From Zonotrichia leucophrys gambelii (lineage: Eukaryota > Chordata > Aves > Passeriformes > Passerellidae): DNA of 64,000 nt. The translations under genes were made by a program, and so were the position numbers. Below are positions 1-14,377 of this stretch, piece by piece. Location: the NCBI RefSeq assembly GCF_028769735.1, contig NC_088170.1, positions 59,367,585-59,431,584 on the forward strand. The letters run 5' to 3'. The stretch's first letter is position 1; each line of letters opens with the position of its first letter. The notes under the pieces are model-generated. The model was given only the letters and a program-made list of their open reading frames with translations, was not told where the DNA came from and made no database searches.

Positions 1-1034
1 AGTTGCTTTGTAACAGGAGGAACAATACCTGAATTCAGCCTTGGGTTGTGTTGGAGAGGGGGAAGGATTCAGGTTATAGTGTCAGAGGCAGCAGTTGCAC
101 TCGGGCAGCACCAGCAAGTGCTTCACTCTCTGGCTGAAAAAAGGGGAATGTTAACAAGGCAAGTCTCAGATAAGACCATATGTATGTAGGGTTTTGTTGT
201 TATTTAATCCATTTCTCTCTGCTTGTGGTTTTCTTTTTAGCTAAATTAATCATGCTATTTTGAATAGGCTGCATTCTGCCACTGGGAACTGTAACTCAGG
301 CTCTGGCTGGTGATGAGCCAGCCTAAGAACAGGGGGACACAGTTTTTTTGTGGCTTGCACTCAGGCAGGAGTTCAAGAGTCTTGTCACTGGGAAGAAAAT
401 AAGCATAAGAAACTGAAAGTTGAACCCCAAGCCTGGATAATGATGATGGAAAATAACCTCTGAAAATTCTTACAGTAGGCTATCATTCTGTTAGCCAACT
501 GAATGAAAGTTGTGTTTCTGAATTAATGTTTAACAGTTTATTTGGGAAGGAGGTGAACGCATTTATGGCTACTGACTGTATTTCATCCATGATTTCTTCA
601 ATGAGCTACTGTTATTAAAGAGCACCAAGATGGTTTGGTCAAAGGAGGCTGCATGGGGATTTCATGATTGTTTCGATTTTCTAATTTCTTTTAGAGAGGG
701 ATTTGGGTTACATTCCAAGAAACAAACAAAAAAAAAATTCCTACCAAGAAACAAACCTGCCATAAGGATAAACATGTCAGTGTTTGGTTTCTGAGTTACA
801 CGTTTCTCCACATCCAAACCTTGTTTTTTCTGGAGCTGGAAGATGCAGCAGTAGTAATTGAGGAGCTCTGTTAAGGCTGCCCCACCCAGGTGCTCCAGAT
901 GTTTGAAAGTGATGATGCAGGCACAGGGTGTGGAGCATCTTAGGCTGAGAAGGGGGGAGCAGGGGGAGCAGGAGGCATGTAGAGCATAAGGGGACATAAT
1001 GAGCCACAGCCAGGTGCTGCTGCTCCACTCCAAG

Positions 1035-1275
1035 GCAATAGGCACAAACTGAAACACAGGAGGAGTGTCAGGAAATGCTTCTTACTGTGAGGGTGACTTG
1101 AGTGCTGGCACAGGTTGCCCAGAATGGTGGTGAAATCTCCATCCTCAGAGATGCTCAAAAGCTCTCTGGACACGGTTCTGTACAGCCTGGTTGAGATGGC
1201 CCTGTTGAGCAGGAGGTTGGACCAGATGGCCTCCAGAGATCCCTGCCACCTCAACCATGCTGTGATTCTGGGTTG
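1035..1275 (+). mobile_element. CR1 LINE 3' fragment
   Basis: The stretch reads like the 3' end of an avian CR1 retrotransposon in + orientation. It has the 'TGAGGGTGACTTGAG..CTGGCACAGGTTGCCCAGA' type block, a 'GGTTGGACCAGATGGCCTCC' block, and a terminal TGTGATTCTG. It is a 5'-truncated, diverged copy with no intact reverse transcriptase frame. The match is from memory of the CR1 consensus; the subfamily was not assigned. Confidence 0.85.
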
Positions 1276-3188
1276 TGAGGGACAGGGAGAAGCTGAGGTT
1301 GTAAGGGACATGAACAGAGGATGTTTGAGATTTTTGCATGGGGAAAGGCTTATGAATAGAAGTCTTTATCACAAAAATTTTCATATTTTAGTATATTAAA
1401 GATTAAAGATTTTATCACATATGTTTAATTAAGCTAAACAGTTTTACAATACTGAACTTTTGTACACCAAAATACACAGTTTTTTAATAAAACAAGATTC
1501 ATGGAAGGCTCTGAGGAGGGCTTCTGGCCAGAGAGGGTCTTATGTCAGGTACTGTCTCGATAATGTATATTTCTTTGTAACTTGCTGTTGCTTTTGAGAA
1601 CTTGAAACAAGTACAGTCATAAGGCTTTCAGAACACACCATTACAGAAAAATGTTGCTTTAGCAATGTTTAGCAGAAGCATTTAGCCATGTTTCTGTTTT
1701 TAAAAGCTTTAGTTTTTAATGAAGTAGTAACTTTTATCATGCATTTTAGGCAAAAATTGTGATTTCAGGATACAGTACTGCAATTATCATTATTCATTTG
1801 AAATACAACAAGCTTTAAATAAAACATTTCAACTAACATGTGTGAACTGGCACTTCATGTACAGGAAGAATAATCAGCAGCATGATGGCTTATATTGGCA
1901 GAATTTGTCCTAATCATTAAGTGGCTTGTTTAATACTTTATATGTCCAGCTAATTCCAAAATTTGGTCACTTTTTCTTCTTTAACAAAAAACAAACAAAA
2001 AATTTCTCCACTGCATCTGTGTGATTTATACTCGAACTGGAAAAAGAAAGGTTTTCCATACAAAAACTACTGGCAAGTGCAAAATCTAAATTATTGTGAA
2101 AGGAGACATTATTTATATCACTTCTGCTGTTGTAAGACTCTTGGGATTTAACTGTTCAACTGCTGTATGGAAACATACATCTCCAGTAGTATTTGGTTTA
2201 GGAACTGAAATCTTGGTACTGATTGTTAAGGGCTTTAGGGGAAGGGAGAAGGCACCTAAGAGCAGCCTTCTTTATATGAAATTCTAGGTTTTACCAGTTC
2301 AATTACTGGAATTATATAAATATATTTTTATATATTAGGGTTTTTATGTTAGAGCTTCATAGGGAGGTATTAAATATACTCAGTAGAATAGGTGTGTGTG
2401 TTTATGAAGGACATACCATTGAAGCCTGTGTTTCAGAAAGAATTCTCTGCCAAGATAAGTTATTTTTGGATGATTTGGAGAGTTCCAGTTCCATGAAGAA
2501 GACAGCTTAGTGACTTTAGATTTTGCACAGCATATATTGTGTGTGTGCATTAATATGTATATTTTCTAGTACCTGAAAATATCTTCTAAGAGGTAGCCAA
2601 AATTAGCTGTACTCTTCATTGCTGAAATTGGTTGAGTGTAGTTTTGTTTCTACACTTAAACTATCTAAGTTGTTTAGGACTGTAAATAAACCAAAAAAAA
2701 AAACAACTGAGGAAGGTGGTGACAACATCGTCTTTCTAAACAGCACTTCTAAGTCACTTCTTTAAAGTGATCTTTTAATAACGTGAATTTTATGCATCCC
2801 AAACGCATCCTCCAACTGTGAACATTAGATTAAATTCATTCTTTAACATTTCATATGAGACGGGCAGATGCACTGCAAATGAAATAAAAAGATCAAAACT
2901 GGAGGTAAAATAAGAATAATTTATCCAACTAATATGTACGTGTGATTAGTTTTATCTCATAGGCTGCAGGATAATACTGTTATTTTTTGTAAAATAAGAG
3001 TTTTGTGGAAATCCTTGCCTGCTTTCCTAAGAATGTGATTTTCTTAACAGAATCCCATAAATGTTTGTTGATATTTTTAAGTATCTACATGGTATTTTAT
3101 TTCTGAGAAAAACTAAGTTTTCTATAATACATATTCACTCCTTGAAAAACCTCCCCCACTGCTTCTAAAATGTCAAAGCTCAGCACAG

Positions 3189-3242
3189 GGATTTAGCCAT
3201 GCAAGTTCTATTGAGATTAATTGGATTTGTATGGCTAAATCC
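3189..3242. repeat. Short inverted repeat (hairpin) in ORC5 intron
   Basis: The arms are 3189-3204 (GGATTTAGCCATGCAA) and 3227-3242 (TTGTATGGCTAAATCC). They are complementary over 16 bp with one mismatch, around a 22-nt loop. The stem is shorter than a typical pre-miRNA stem. It may be a chance or ancient-repeat hairpin. Confidence 0.5.
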
Positions 3243-3790
3243 ATGCAGTTCTTCAGAAAATATTGCTGTCCCTTGTATATAAAATATAAATATATGTTTA
3301 CAAAGAAAATATCACAAGAAATATTTAGACAGAGAGTAAAATCAGGTTTAATTTATGTTTGGAGATGAATAAGTTTTGGTTTTCTATAAACTAAGGGTTC
3401 CTGTTTAAGTATACTGAGTGAATACTAAGCATGTGCTGTGCTTGCCTTAGGGCTTCATTTTTTTTAAATGCGTGAAGCATTTACATAGGAGTCTTCTGTA
3501 CTACACTCAGGAGGGGGAAGAGCATTTCTGATTCATTAATCCCTTTTTCTTTTCCTAAGTAAGTGGGTCCTTCACATCATGCACTCAAGAGGTGTAAAAT
3601 ATACAAAGAAGTGGGAGGGACAGGCAAAATGATGCCTGGCTTGCTATAAGGTATAAATTTAAAATCTGTTTCTCTTTGCCAGAAGAAAAATAGCAAGGGG
3701 AAAAAAGGGCAGCACTAAATCTACTGCATGTGCTTGCATGATATGCAGGTTTGGGATAATTATTTTCTCTCTTGTTCAATAAAGTGAGTT

Positions 3791-3804
3791 GTTACCATGG
3801 TAAC
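3791..3804. promoter_or_regulatory. Perfect RFX/X-box palindrome
   Basis: GTTACCATGGTAAC is a perfect 14-bp palindrome. It fits the bipartite X-box (GTTNCCATGGNAAC) bound by RFX-family dimers. It lies in an ORC5 intron with no promoter-like context. The match to the known consensus is direct; occupancy is inference. Confidence 0.45.
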
Positions 3805-5021
3805 ATTTATATTGCACAATTTCTCTGTTATAAAATAAATGAGAACAGTTTTAGAGTCAGAAAAGTCTTTGTATGGAACCTTTTTCTTTTCTGTATTTTT
3901 AAGTGCAGAATTGTGTCTTAAAATTTTCTTGAGATGACCAAGTTTTGGTGCACTTTGCAGATAAAATTAGTGAGCTCTTAACAGTATATAGTGCTTCTGC
4001 AGAACAAGATGTGCAAGATCTGGTTGTAAAATTGAACTCAGCCATCAGGCAGATGCAGACTGCCCAGCAGCTCAGAGGAATGGTCTGTATGTCCTAATGC
4101 AATACCCAGCTCCTGGCTGTGACACCTTGCCTGTGCTGCTGTGTCACCTTAGACAAAATGTGCTGAGAACTTCATAAAAAGTGGGTTTGGGCCTTCAGTG
4201 GCTGAGGGGCAGGTGCCCAGGGTGAGTGTTAGAACCAGAGCATGCCCTGCATAATATTTTGGTCTCTGCTGCTTGTGCTTCTCTTACTGAGGAGTAGCAG
4301 ACTGATAGCACCACTTCCTGACCACCTGGTTCTTTGATAGGGTGTTTTTTTAATATTTACTGACTGCAATGCAGATTCTGCAATGGGCATTTTAAAATAT
4401 CCCTGAGCAGTACTCTGTCTCTGCTTTCTGAAGAGACTCCAGAAGATAACCATGGGAGCTACTTGCCTGTTATGTAAAGCTTATGTGCAAGGCTTCCAAG
4501 AGGTGGGAAAATGTTTGGATAGAACAGTTGATTGGAATGACAGGTAGCTTTTCATCAGACCCTAATAGTGTCTTTGCCAATCATAACTGCTTCTCTTTGT
4601 TCAGTTTTGTTTTTCTCCTGTATTTTCTCACTACAGTAGGCATTTTAGTATGAGGTAACTTTTTAATCTGTTGAGATCAAAAGACTTCATTGCTTGCTTG
4701 ATTCTGTCCTTTTTTTTCACACCTTTCTGTTGATCTCTTGTATGGATTTTTCAGTTTGGTGATCAGTGTAGTATTTTTGAGGGATTAAGCCATTTTAAAG
4801 TGACTTAATTTTAATATTCAAAAAAGTTCAGATTTATAATTCCTGAGTATTATTGAGAAGTCTTGACGCAGTGATTATTCACAAAATAGAGTGGCTATCA
4901 CAACTATCAACTCCAAAAAGAAATGAGTTCATTAGTCATGGGAGCAATTGTTCCTTGACTACCCTGTATTCCAGTGAAAGTTACATGGGATACCTTGTGG
5001 AGGTTCTTTTATGCTTTTCAA

Positions 5022-5365
5022 ATCACAGATTCATTAAACTTGGAAAAGACCTCCAAGCTTGTGAAGTCCAAGCTTGACTGAACACCACCATGACAACTAA
5101 ACCATAGCACTAAGTGCCATGTCCAGTCATTTCTTGAACACTTCCAGGGCTGGTGACTCAAACACCTCCCTGGGCAGCCTGTGCCAATGGCTGACTGCCT
5201 TTTCAGTGTAGAAATTATTCTTGATGTCCAACCTGAACCTTCCCCTCTGGTGCAATGTGAGGCCATTTCCTCTTGTCCTCTCCCTGGTTGCCTGGGAGAA
5301 GAGGTCAATCCCCACATGGCTTCACACTCCTTTCTGGTGCTTGTAGGAAGTGAAAAGGTCCCCAC
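5022..5365 (-). mobile_element. CR1 LINE 3' fragment (antisense)
   Basis: Reading the + strand gives the reverse complement of a CR1 3' end. It starts with AATCACAGATTC (the terminal repeat), then the 'GGAAAAGACCTCCAAG' block, then 'CCTCCCTGGGCAGCCTGTGCC' and 'TCCAACCTGAACCTTCCC'. It carries on through 'CACTCCTTTCTGGTGCTTGTAGG'. It is 5'-truncated and diverged, with no coding capacity left. Confidence 0.9.
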
Positions 5366-6273
5366 TGAGACACAGCAGCCAGGAAGGTGGCTGCACTCTG
5401 CCTACAGGGAATGCTGTACTGCCACATCCTGTCTGTCCTGTGTGCCCACCCTTTTCACTGTGCTCCTGGTCACTTGTGATCCCTAGAGCTCTTCAAATCT
5501 CACTCTGGTGCTCTGGCATCACCCTCCCCATGTCAGCCTCCCTCACAAGAGCTGCCAGCTCCTGCTGGATCTCTCTGCTGTTTTTTGGGTTTCGCTGATT
5601 CTGGGAACTCCCTACTGAACTCCTTGTAGTGTTTTCTGTCCCAGAAGTTACTGTAGCCACCAGCCATGTAGGTGCTTGTCATCACATACCTTCCCCACTC
5701 CACTCCTGAATGTCATGGAAATTGCCTTGTGCAGCATGTCACTATTTTACACTCCACCCCATAAATGATTTGCAGTTGTGTAGGAGCAGTATAGTCAATG
5801 TTTGCTAACTACACAAATTTTAACACATATATTGTGTATATAGCAAGATGCTTTTAGGACTCTTAGGAGTGGTTGTCTTTGAATGTTTCGGTCTATCTAA
5901 ATAGACAGAATTATCCTTGATTGCTATAAAGGTGGGAGAAATATTAATTGACTTCATTCTGTTACAAAGAAATGTTTTCCTTTAGCAGCTGTTCCCTTCC
6001 CACATATCCTTTGTCTAACCCATTGGCCAGCCTTGTTGATGGCTGTGGCAGCACACTGGTTCACTAGTTCATTGGTTGCCTTGGTTGGCTTTTTACCCAG
6101 CACATGTATTTGCCAGACAGGAATGTCAGAAACTGGTTTTTTTCCAGGTTAGAAAAGCTAAGTGCTACATGGCATAACTAGCAGAATTTCACAGTTGCAT
6201 TAAAGGGTGACAGAAACTGCATAAAAAACTAGTGTTGTGTTAGAAGAACACGGTTTTTTGATTTACAGTTAAT

Positions 6274-6313
6274 TGCTGACAGATGATGTTTCATGCTGAC
6301 AGATGATATTTCA
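6274..6313. repeat. 20-bp tandem duplication
   Basis: Two adjacent copies of TGCTGACAGATGATGTTTCA (6274-6293 and 6294-6313) differ at one base. This is probably replication slippage in intron DNA. Confidence 0.8.
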
Positions 6314-9300
6314 TGCTCTTTATCTGATAAAACCAAGTATAACTGAATAAGAGCTGGAAAACTGGTAGTTTTGACCACTTTGTATGTTATCTGAGCAAGG
6401 GATAAAAGGATATTTATATCTTTTGAAGTTGCATCCAACCTATTTAATGGGTCATTGAACCTAGATTTTTAATATTTTATGACTTTTCAATTCATGGTTG
6501 GCTGAAAGCTTTGCTTTCTCTAGAAATGGATGTTATGAATTTATAGCCTCTATTGTAGCACATCTAAACTTGTACATTTCTTTTATGAAAACAACACTTC
6601 TCTCTGTAGATTACAGCCATCACTATCTGCTGTTACAATAGGGCTTGTTTTATTTGTTTTCAGGCATCTGGAGGGCTTCTTGAGTGACAGTCTTCATCCT
6701 GGCCTTTCTCTTCCTTCTGGTGGCAACCAAATGCTTTAGATATACTGATTAAGAGTAGAATATTCTCCATGAGGCTCTTTGGTTTCCTGGCAAGCTTAGA
6801 GAGGGAAGATTCCAGTTACATCAATTTCCTACCAGCACAGAGTGACTTTCAGGAGTCCTCTCTTCCCTTGTGCTGCATGGTGACACTTGGCCAGCCTGGA
6901 ACTGAAACTTCCATTCATCCTCGGTGCCTAGTCTGTTCTCCTTAAGGGTACCTGTAAGCAAAAGTACAGGAATGTGTTAAACTTAAATGTCCTGATTTTG
7001 TTAGGGAAGTGTTACAAACAGAAGTGGAAGTGTTCCTCTCAGTTGCTGTTGTACCAGAACTTTGTAACTCTTGGTTTATCTAGGCTGCGACATCACTTAC
7101 CAAATAAAATTCTAATTAGGTGTTTGGAGTTTTTTCTTTTCCTCTGTTGAATGGCATAAAACCTAGTATGACTCACTGCCATATATTGCTGAGAGCTAGG
7201 CAGTTTTGTTATTTCTAATCTCTTGACATGCAGCCTTATAATAAATTTCTCCTCAATGTGTTGATGAGTGCATTAATGTTACAAATCAGCAATCTTCTTA
7301 GCTCCAGTTTGACAATACAAGAGTAGCAGGAAATTTCACGTTTCAACAGGTCAGATCCCTAAGTGTGAACAGTTTTATACCTAATTACTGAAGTCTCTGA
7401 AGTTATAGGACCCAGTATATCAGGAAATTTTTCTTCCTTACAGTTTTATTACACATTACCCTGAGTATCCTTTGCTGGTACTTTCAAGAGGCAGATAGCA
7501 GATTGGGCCAGGGAGAATCTTTGTTTTGAACCAATATGTTGTGCTTACACTCTTAAGCAATTGATACAAGTTGTTTTATTTTTTGTTTTTGCTACTATTT
7601 TTCCTGTTACAGAACCACTAAAATTTGCAGTTTATCTAGTCACAGTGAATATAAATGTGGAGTTGATTGCAGTCTTCTGCAGTGCATCTTGTGAGTAGTT
7701 GAGAAGCAGCATGCTACTGTGCAGTGTCTCTAAAGATCTGTTTTCACAATCTCAAGATTTAAAATCAATGTATTTTTAAATTGTTATTTTTCAGAACAGG
7801 CTCCCATTTGGGACTACAATGTGTTTTACCATTTTTCTGTTCTTGTGGTTGAAATGCCTGAGATCTGTATTGCAGAAGTATTTGGGTCAAATATTCCTGG
7901 AGTAGTTATTTTAATTAAAGAATTCTTAATATCCTGTTTCTTTATATAATATTTGGATCAATACTCTTTAAACACTTAATTATCAGAATCATCCAAAAAT
8001 ATACTGTGGTTAAGACACATTGAATGTCTTTTTTTTCTTGGAGAAGGCAACATAGTTTAGACTTAAGAGATACTCCCATATGTCTTATTCTGAGCAATCT
8101 CTTTTAATTTCATTATTTCTGCTCTTGCCAAATACAAAAGACTGATTTTTATCCTCAGGACAGGTTTAAAATCCTAATTGCTTGAATTATTTTTTAATGC
8201 AAAACTTTATTTACAAACACAACTTCTTCATATAGCAGTAAAAGGCTGGTAGCTGTGTGCACAGTTCTATAATTTACTGAAACAGCATTAAAAATGTAGG
8301 AGCCTTCTGTAAATATATCAAATCCTATCAGTATCACAGGTACTGGGTAGTATTTCTAACATTACTGCTTTCCTGGTCTTAATAGAACTTGACTTGCAGT
8401 ATCTAGAAATGCGGCCATTGTGGGACAGATGCAATAAATGAAGGAGGAGGGCAGGCAAAATTTTCTACATTTGGGGAATTAAAATTGTATGGTCAGTGGC
8501 ACCAAGATTTTCTTCTGGAAAACAGCCTTTATGTTGCTTTCCTGATCTTTTAAAAAAGCCTGCCTGGAACTGAGACCTCTGATGCAAAAATGAAGATATG
8601 GCAGAGGGATACTTCTGTTGGCTATTGCCTGTGCCTTGAAAAATAGCCAGCCTTTGTCTGGTGTCCACTTTGTGAGGCTACCTGACTTAAGTAATCAGAT
8701 TAACTGTAAACATCATTCCCATCATTCCCCAAGTGTTCCTTTGACCATCTGTTACCATCTTTGGTTTCTCAGATTTTGGAAGTATGAACTAGAAAGGGGA
8801 GTACTTTTGAATTAGCTGTCTCCAAATTGTATCTATAGTCCTTTTACTTAGGAGTTGTGTTTCCTGGCTGTAATGGAGTAAATTAGGTGTACACATCTTC
8901 AACAGATTGCAGATGCATTCAGATCTTGGGTTTGAGTATCAAAATTAACTCCTGTCATCACTTCCAAGGATCTTAACAAAATTCAGAAAATATTCCCAAA
9001 TAATCCTCAGGTACAGAAAATAGTTTGGTCCTTTCAGAAAATACCACATTAAGCAAATTTCCAGCATGCCTTTCATGCCTTTGTGAAGTACTTTAATTGA
9101 TCCTCAAAGTGAGGGAACTGACTCAGAAATACTGATTTATCCATGCATCACTCTGTAGAGTTTTTATACTTCTTTTTAAAGTTGATGAGCGGAGCGAAGC
9201 AAAGAGTGTTGTGAACTGCCTTTTATTTTCCTTCTTATTAGGCAAATTGATTAATGCTAAAGTAAATGTGCTGAGAGAAAACAAAAGGAGCTTTTCCTTA

Positions 9301-12300
9301 ATTTCTATATTGAATTAAATTAATGAAGAGAAAGCAAATTCATTAACATGTTGAAAGATTCCTCTAATATTCGGTCCCAAATGAATAAATTATTGAACTG
9401 CTTTTAAAAAGTGATGTTACTGTAACAATGAGTGGGCAAGGCTAATCTGTGCAAATGCTTTTGAGATATTGGGAAGGTTTTCAGGAGATGGCGGGGGAAG
9501 CTGGATTTTCATCAAGTGGGGGTTTTTGTTTTCACAAAGACTGCAAAGTATGGGGAGAATACAGTAACTAATAGTGAGAGAGCCCTTGCAGAGGCCCAAG
9601 AGAAGGTTAAAGAGTGGATATAGAAGAGGATATAGAAGATGCAGATGATATACTTTATCTTTGATGAATGCATCACAGCAGGCACATTGTCAGACCCAAA
9701 ATGGGCTTACCCACTGTTTTACTTCTTAGACTGTAAAACTGTCTGACTACTTCTAAGTAATATCAAATGAGCAGGGAAAATTTAAGACTAGAAAGCAGAG
9801 GATGAGCATAGTCTGTGTATATTACAACTTCTTATTACCTGTGGCTTAAATGCCTGCCACAGAGGTAATATTTGCATTCAGCAGCCCATGGTTTAATTTG
9901 CTTCCATGAATGTGTCTCAGTGGCTTTCTAAACTCCTCCAAACTCTCTACCTCTGTACTGACTTTGCAGAGGCAAAATGTGTTATAGATTAACTACAATT
10001 TTGGATGAAGAATACTTCCTTCTGGATTTCTTGTTTACTTTTTTAAATTGGCTTTTTGGTTTGCTGGAATAATTCCTGAATCTTGTTTCAGTGTCCCCAT
10101 TTTAGAAAATCGTTGGTATTTTTAGAAAAAAATATTGTATGTTTTATTTCTGTTTCTTTAAATAGCAGTTTTGGGAAGATAATGTGTGAGGTGTAGAGAT
10201 AATGGGAAAGTACAGAGAAGAGTTGAAAGGAAGCTGTACTGATGAGTCAAGATTTGCAGCTAGTCAGAGTCACTAAACAAACCCTAGAAGACATACTGCT
10301 AATTGAAGAGAAAATATTCCAAAATATGAATAGAGCAAGGGTAGGAAGTGTCTTTTCAAAATAGAAAAATACATTTGCTTCTCTTGAGATTGAAGGGAAA
10401 GCCACAAGGGAGGCCAATTGCCGGAGAATGGTCTAGAGAGAAGGCAGCTGCTAGTATGCACAAAGGTGTTCTGTGGTCTGAAAGAAGAGTGTGGAGTGCT
10501 ACAGAAAGAGGAGGGGTAAAGGAAAAAGGCAAAATATGTGTTTATCCCTTGATTAAGTGTATGAAATTGGCACTGTTTCTTGTCAAGCATCATTCTGTGT
10601 AAATGGGATACAAAAGGGAAGACCTGGTAGAATAAGGAAGAGGTGGTGAGCAGTGATTATACAATGGAGCAAATATCATATGAAAATGGTTCCAATGACC
10701 TATAGAATAAAAACCAGAAGAATTTTCTAGTAAAATTCAATGTTATATGCCTTGGGCTTAATAAACATTTCTGTTCTGAAGAGACACAAGAAAAGTTTTA
10801 GGTGGTGAGTACGATACAAACTGAGTTGGTTTAACAGCAAGAAATTCAAGGTCGTGTACTTGAGGGTAAATAAACATTTCTTCTGGATTGTGTAAAGGAA
10901 GTTTTGGCTTTCTTAACAAATGACTAAATCGCTGATGTGATGAAGCTTTGAAAAAGCAAATGGAGTCACTTGTTTAAATCTGTAAATCACATAGATTTGC
11001 CTTGAATGAAATGAAATCAAGGTCCTGGAGACTCAACACAAAATAATGACGTAATACTTCTGTGACAGCAACACAAAAACCCAAACTAATCTGGAAGAAA
11101 GAAAGACATCAAATGCAAGCATTCCTAAAAGAAACTGCAAAGCAGGCTGGGTCAGTGTGTTTGCCCCATCCCATCCTGCACAGCCCCTGTGTGTATCACC
11201 AAAGGGAGGGCACAGGACACTGTCTGTGGAGCAGCACTGAGGCTGGGGCTGGGTCTGTTGGTGCCTCTGTTAATGTCAGAAACATTTTGACTGTGTTCAT
11301 AATGTAGTTTAAAAATAGAGTTGGATTGCTTTAAGCTGAGATAAAGGTAAAATACCTAACTGAAGCATGTCCTAATAAATGTTTAACTGCAGGCTTGAAG
11401 GCTCCAAGTAATCTTTAAGGGTGTCCCTCCTGTTGTATTTGTTTTATGCATTAAAAGCCTTGCACAAAATGTAATTCAGTATCAAAACCTGATTGTTTTG
11501 TACAAGCATTCAAACAAATGTTGGTTTATTTTTATTAATAAAAACAATTTTTATCAAGTACTATCTTAAATATATATAGTTGTAATGTTCTATGGTTATC
11601 TTTCTGTGCAAGCTTTTCAAATAAGGCTGACATTTGAGCACACTCAGGCTATAATTTTCATTGAAATAATTTTGAGCAGGTTTTTTTATGCTCACATAAT
11701 TTGTACTAGGGTCATTGAATTTAACTCCAGGAGGGTTTTGCACAGTTATTCTGACTGAAATGTGTTTTGTAAATGGTATTGGGTGTTCCAAGTGCCATGT
11801 CCCTAGCAGAGGTTTTTCCATGTGCCCGAATGTGACTGCTGGCAGGGGTAGATTTTGATCAAGTGCACAGGCTTTGAGAGCTGTGGGATGATGGTGCTGC
11901 AAAGCACCATTCATGTGACTGTGAAAGAATGTAGTGCCCTTGTCTGACAGAGCTGAATACGGAAAGTTCTTCATTTCTTGACGTGTTTGACGTTCAGAAT
12001 CTGTGTGTGACAGTAAGCCAGACTGAAGAGTTAGAATTAATTTTACATATTGGGCAAGATAATTGAATGTTATAAACTGTAGAGATGAAAAAAACCACAC
12101 AGAGCATTTAGTATACTTCTGCCAGTTTGAAATTGTTCCTCCTTTCATTAATATTTTTCCAGTCCAGTTTAAAATGTACACTTCATGAGATTTCAGTCAC
12201 ATCTCTCAGGAAGCAGCTTCCCCTCCACCCCAAACAGCATCATTTTCTGTTTAGTTTTATCCTGTGGATTTGAGAAATGTCCCACTGTTGGTCCAGGCCC

Positions 12301-12495
12301 TTTCCTAGATAGTTTGTCATTGCTTACCCTAGCTAACCATGCGTTTCCCTGTGTCATGGGTTCTAATTCTGCTCATGTTTCACACCTCAGTGAAGATTTT
12401 CTGGCTTCTTGTGGTGTCCTCGGGAAGAGCCCGGCCTTTCTCAGCAGACAGCCCTTCCTTCTGGAATCTTTGTCACTTCCACACAGCCATGTGCT

Positions 12496-12514
12496 CACAA
12501 AGCCAGGCTTTGTG
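12496..12514. repeat. Perfect 9-bp-arm palindrome
   Basis: CACAAAGCC and GGCTTTGTG flank a single A. It is a perfect short palindrome in ORC5 intron DNA with no known role. Confidence 0.4.
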
Positions 12515-14377
12515 TCTGCTTGGGGAATGATGCAAGGCCCATCTGTTAGTCCAGGCTGATAGGAAAAAAGCTGCCTTGAAGGATGACTTGTGGGTTGCTT
12601 GTTTTTTCCAGAGGTTTCAATGTCCATATTTGACCAGTGAATCTCCAGAAGCAATCTGAGTGGTCATTTCCTCCTGGGAACAGTTATCTGCTGTGCTTTT
12701 ATGATTATACTCACCTTGGATCCAAGATTTCAGCAGCAGGTTTCTCACACAAATACATTTCAAAGCAAGTTCCATCATCGCTTATTTTAAACATACTGGT
12801 AAATCCCATTTCTCTTCATCTTTCAGATCAGAAAGGGTTTTTTTTTTCAGATTCTCTTGTTATTCCTGTCGAAGATTTCATTTAATTGTTAAATTTTGCT
12901 AGTATTAAATCATCACCAATTTCAGTAATTTTACAAATAACTCTACAATTTTTCTTCCAACTATAATTTCTTTTGTTCTGAAGATTCTCAATAAATATTC
13001 TTTCTTCTATCACTCACACAGTTTTTCTGGCTTGTTTTTAGTCTATTCTTGCCAGATGTTTCTTCTCAAGCTTTTGTGATAACGAAATGGAGCCACTGTA
13101 CCCATGATATTTGAAAAAAACCCTTAAAAAAAATTTCAAAAGCAGTGGTGTATTTTTGGCTAAGTGCAATTAGTTTGGCACTGCATTCATATTTTTCCCA
13201 TCTGTGTTTCAAACTTTTGATGTGTCTTAATTTAAGAACATATTGCCTCCAAAGTTTTGTAGTACCTGAACTTTTGAAGTAGTAATTGTTTTTCAGTGCT
13301 TAAGTTACAGGTATACCTGGAACTAAAGTGCTGACGAGACATGAATATTGGTGAATTTTAAAATTATGCTACAAATACACTGTCTTAAACCCAGTTCATT
13401 CCACTGTATCCTGCTTTACCAGGTGCATGCACTGAGTAGGCCCAGAGAGATTGCAATTTTATGCAAAATAGTTCAGCTTCAGAAGAAGAGTGCAAGTTAG
13501 GTCTGGTGATGTTTTAATACCACACATGGCTTTTTCTTTTTCTTCTTCCTTCCTTTGCTCCCACCCCACTTATTTGTCAGATGTTCAGCAGAGGTGCTGA
13601 AGCCTCTCATGTCAGAAGGGATTTGGACCTTCTGTGTCCCAGAAGACTTCTGAACTGTTTGGTGAGGACAGTCATCTTTTATTTATTGGGTCTAGATTCA
13701 GCACAGAATATTAGAGAAACTTAATAATTCCACTTCTACCATAATCCAGTCTTTTCTATCAATTTATTGCACAAAATAGGTGTCTTGTCCATTTCTGTGG
13801 CTGACAGCTACAGAACACTCCTGCTATATTGTATAAAGCAAGAAAAAATTAGAAGTCATTGCTTTTTGAGCTCCATTGCTGGTTTTGATTCTCCCTGAAT
13901 CCCCTGAAAAAGCTGTGCAAGCAAAGCTCCAGGCTGCTGCCCCTCAGCAGGCAGGCTTTTGGACTTGTCCTTAGGAGATCTCTGCCTTTCTCCATGCATC
14001 CATCTCCATACAGATGCCCAGGCATCTGTAACTACTGCATGTTGAATTCTAATCTAAAGTCTAACAAGTTAGGTATTTTAGCTCCTAACATTTGGCTGTC
14101 TGTAGGATAGCTGGTCCCTACTCACCCCCCATAGATATATGTTCTTTCCCTTTGCCTCCACTGAGCCTCTTTGGAGACAAAACTGTTTCTTGCCTGCCTG
14201 AATTGAAAATGGCAGTTTTCTCTACAGCTGTCTTTTTAAGTGATCTCAGAGTCAGGACTTGCTGTTCCTGCACTTGCTTCCCTGTGATGACATTTATTAA
14301 CTGTTGTGAAAGAAATAAGTAAAAGATTGCAGTTTCCTAAGATCATCCACTGATCATAAAGAGTAACACTACTCTTT

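Noticed and set aside
11561..12181. 206-codon minus-strand open frame in ORC5 intron
   Set aside because: There are no recognisable domains, the region is AT-rich intron-like DNA, and there are no splice or promoter signals on that strand. Likely chance.
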